64,000 nt of DNA from positions 1 to 64,000 of the forward strand of contig JBARAD010000354.1 of assembly GCA_049791675.1 (NCBI GenBank). Direction: 5' to 3'. Of this stretch, positions 62,107 through 64,000 are shown in pieces (position 1 is the stretch's first letter; the number at the start of each line of letters is the position of its first letter). The notes below the pieces were generated by a model. It searched no databases, was not told where the DNA came from, and saw only the letters and a program-made list of their open reading frames with translations. A program made the translations under genes and the position numbers. This DNA comes from Chryseosolibacter sp049791675 (GTDB taxonomy: Bacteria; Bacteroidota; Bacteroidia; Cytophagales; Cyclobacteriaceae).

Positions 62107-62281
62107 ACAACATTTGATTTCATCGGCATCTGTTCAGGTTCTTCTTGTGAACTTTCCCGATAGTCCTATGGATGCCCGGTGCCGGGTATTGATCATTTCC
62201 TTTTTGATGACCGGTAAATGAATTCCTGAACGGCTGTGTAACTTGAAACATGCGTCGACTATTTCTCAAATAAAAGCTGTC

Positions 62282-64000
62282 ATGACCAGGTTAAAGAAAT
62301 CCATTATCATAATCCCTTGTTTGCTGATACTCTGGCAAACCGATTGTTTCGCGCAAGCCAACGAGCAAAAAAGAAAGGCTTACCTTGAAGAGATCATGCG
62401 ACTCCAGGAACATCCTGCATCGATTGATTCCTTTGTAAGCCACCATGACAAAACATGGGTGGACTGGGTGAAAAGGACGGGGGAACTACCACCTGATTTT
62501 GACGCCTTACCCTCCATACCGTTTTTGCCTGATCCCCTGGTGATAGACGAAGGAGGAAGGAACATTCCCGTTAAGAATCTCGCGCAATGGAAACAACAAC
62601 GGGAATATTTCAAGGAACAGGTAAGGCATATATTCGCCGGCACGTTTCCGGAGCCTCCGAAAAATCTCGTTTCAAAGATTCTTGGTGAAAAAGTTGAAGA
62701 TGGCGTAAAGATTCAGATGATTGAATTGAGGTTCGGAAAAGATCACCAGGCTAAACTCACCGTCGAACTATTCACCCCTCCCGGAGATGGACCTTTTCCC
62801 GTGTTCATGACCCAGTGGTACCATCGAGGCTGGGCACAGATTGCTGTCAGAAGAGGTTACATGGGGCTTGTCTACGCCGCCGCTGATGGTGACGACGATA
62901 CCTTCGACTATCTGGCCCTCTATCCCGAGTACGACTGGACGACGCTGATGACACGCGCGTGGGGAGCACACAGGGCCGTTGATTTCCTTTATACATTGGA
63001 TAATGCCGACAAAACAAAAATTGCCATCGCCGGGCATTCGCGGAATGCAAAACAGTCCTTGCTCGCTGCGGCCTTCGATGAACGGATCACTGCAGTCATC
63101 AGCAGCAGCGGAGGAACAGGAGGGGAGTTTCCGTATCGCTACACAGATGAACGCCATTCCAATGAATCAATCGAATACCTGTATGCAAGGAGAACGCACT
63201 GGGCGCATCCGCGGATCCGTTTCTATGTCGGACGAGAACATAAGATGCCCATTGATCAGACTTCGCTTATGGCGTTAATCGCCCCCAACGCCCTGCTCCT
63301 GAGTTCTTCTGTCAGAGAGGGAGGTGGCGGCGACCCGTGGTCCATTGAACAAGGCTATCACTCGCTGTCCTCCGTCTACAAATTCCTGAATGCACCCGGA
63401 AAACTGGGTATTCGTCTTCGCGATGGAGAACATGCTGTGGAAGCACGGGACCTTGAATCATACATGGATTGGCTGGACATTCAATTCAACCGGAAAAACT
63501 ACCCCTGGCAAAACAAGGTTTTCTACGATTATTCTTTTGATAAATGGAAGCAGCTGAGCAGTGAAAAAATAGACCTGAAAAGCTTCCGTGATATCTCCGC
63601 TTCCGCAAGTATCCTTACGGCAGACAAAGGACAAACACTGAAAACGGAAAAAGACTGGCTGCAAAAAAAGACTGCGATCGCGAAACAGATCCACTGGATA
63701 CTGGGCGATGAACCTGGTGGTGTAAGGGCGAGTGGAATAAAAACACTGACACCGAAGGAAGACTACATCGAGAGCTTCCTGAGCCGGCCCCGCGTGAAGA
63801 ATGGAAGGAAGATCAACATTGCGCCCTACAATGCTATGGGCGACTATATGCACGGTTCCTTATACTATCCGACAAATTCCGACGGTAAAATGACTACAGC
63901 TCAGCATGGCAAGCTGCCTGTGGTTATTTTCCTTCATAAATTTTCGAATACCGGTTTTGATTCTCAATCGGCCAGGTTGTTTGAGAGCATCCTGTCAAAA
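62282..64000 (+). CDS. Exported CE15-like (glucuronoyl esterase-related) alpha/beta hydrolase, 3' end outside window
   Basis: 573 codons are readable from the ATG at 62282 to the window end. Signal ending CFA-QANEQ. The nucleophile elbow AGHSRNAKQSLLAA has S253 and the Ser-Arg-Asn-x-Lys pattern of bacterial glucuronoyl esterases (CE15). SSGGTGGEFPY and THWAHPRIRF follow as in CE15, and the likely catalytic His is H384 (RDGEHAVEARDLESYMDWLD; DWLDIQFN). After about residue 410 a further stretch leads to LPVVIFLHKFSNTGFD, which looks like the first strand and oxyanion loop of a second alpha/beta hydrolase domain. CE15 enzymes cut 4-O-methyl-glucuronoyl esters linking xylan to lignin. Substrate here inferred. 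Confidence 0.8.
   Translation, partial: MTRLKKSIIIIPCLLILWQTDCFAQANEQKRKAYLEEIMRLQEHPASIDSFVSHHDKTWVDWVKRTGELPPDFDALPSIPFLPDPLVIDEGGRNIPVKNLAQWKQQREYFKEQVRHIFAGTFPEPPKNLVSKILGEKVEDGVKIQMIELRFGKDHQAKLTVELFTPPGDGPFPVFMTQWYHRGWAQIAVRRGYMGLVYAAADGDDDTFDYLALYPEYDWTTLMTRAWGAHRAVDFLYTLDNADKTKIAIAGHSRNAKQSLLAAAFDERITAVISSSGGTGGEFPYRYTDERHSNESIEYLYARRTHWAHPRIRFYVGREHKMPIDQTSLMALIAPNALLLSSSVREGGGGDPWSIEQGYHSLSSVYKFLNAPGKLGIRLRDGEHAVEARDLESYMDWLDIQFNRKNYPWQNKVFYDYSFDKWKQLSSEKIDLKSFRDISASASILTADKGQTLKTEKDWLQKKTAIAKQIHWILGDEPGGVRASGIKTLTPKEDYIESFLSRPRVKNGRKINIAPYNAMGDYMHGSLYYPTNSDGKMTTAQHGKLPVVIFLHKFSNTGFDSQSARLFESILSK

Overview
The window is chromosomal DNA of a Bacteroidota bacterium, most likely order Cytophagales. 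The evidence is two SusC/SusD outer-membrane pairs with the EVVVVGYG-type motif, many Cys-anchored lipoproteins, Tat-type RR signals on secreted enzymes, a degenerate-Nudix sugar regulator, and base composition of roughly half G+C by eye. The genus is inference. I saw no tRNA, rRNA, CRISPR array, transposase or integrase.

Layout. 1-5409: a surface lipoprotein (truncated by the window edge), an outer-membrane barrel protein and a TPR histidine kinase/response regulator pair. 5427-12885: sugar handling, with an MFS transporter, an NTF2-like protein, a decayed GH18 remnant, ROK and PfkB kinases, beta-phosphoglucomutase and a GH65 phosphorylase. 13096-14685: an SGNH hydrolase and an OmpA-like lipoprotein. 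14747-19726: a xylose locus, with MFS transporter and Nudix-like regulator divergent from xylB-xylA. 19896-24246: a Gfo/Idh dehydrogenase, two sugar isomerase/epimerase-type TIM barrels and a cytochrome c lipoprotein, interrupted by a four-helix-bundle gene enclosed by inverted arrays of a 7-bp repeat. 24400-34992: an alpha-glucan cluster with two lipoprotein GH13 enzymes, GlgE, GlgB and a GH57-type DUF3536 protein.

35095-64000 is an accessory catabolic island, almost entirely on the + strand. It holds two SusC/SusD pairs, five amidohydrolase-2-like proteins, a DegT-family PLP aminotransferase with a Tat-type signal, an azurin-like blue copper protein fused to an unknown domain, two lipoprotein beta-propellers of the sugar-dehydrogenase-like type, a third propeller without a signal, a HiPIP iron-sulfur protein, a ceramidase-like hydrolase, a Kelch-like protein and a CE15-like esterase cut by the window end. 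My reading is that an imported compound is esterolysed and then oxidised in the periplasm, with electrons passing to the copper protein, HiPIP or cytochrome c. The substrate cannot be read from sequence. This island is the strongest candidate for an undescribed pathway.

The second unusual feature is non-coding. Two intergenic spacers (12881-13091 and 21051-21611) are bounded by inverted arrays of 7-bp units that start at or next to stop codons. One spacer encloses a gene and the other does not. They look like two forms of one repeat or mobile-element architecture.
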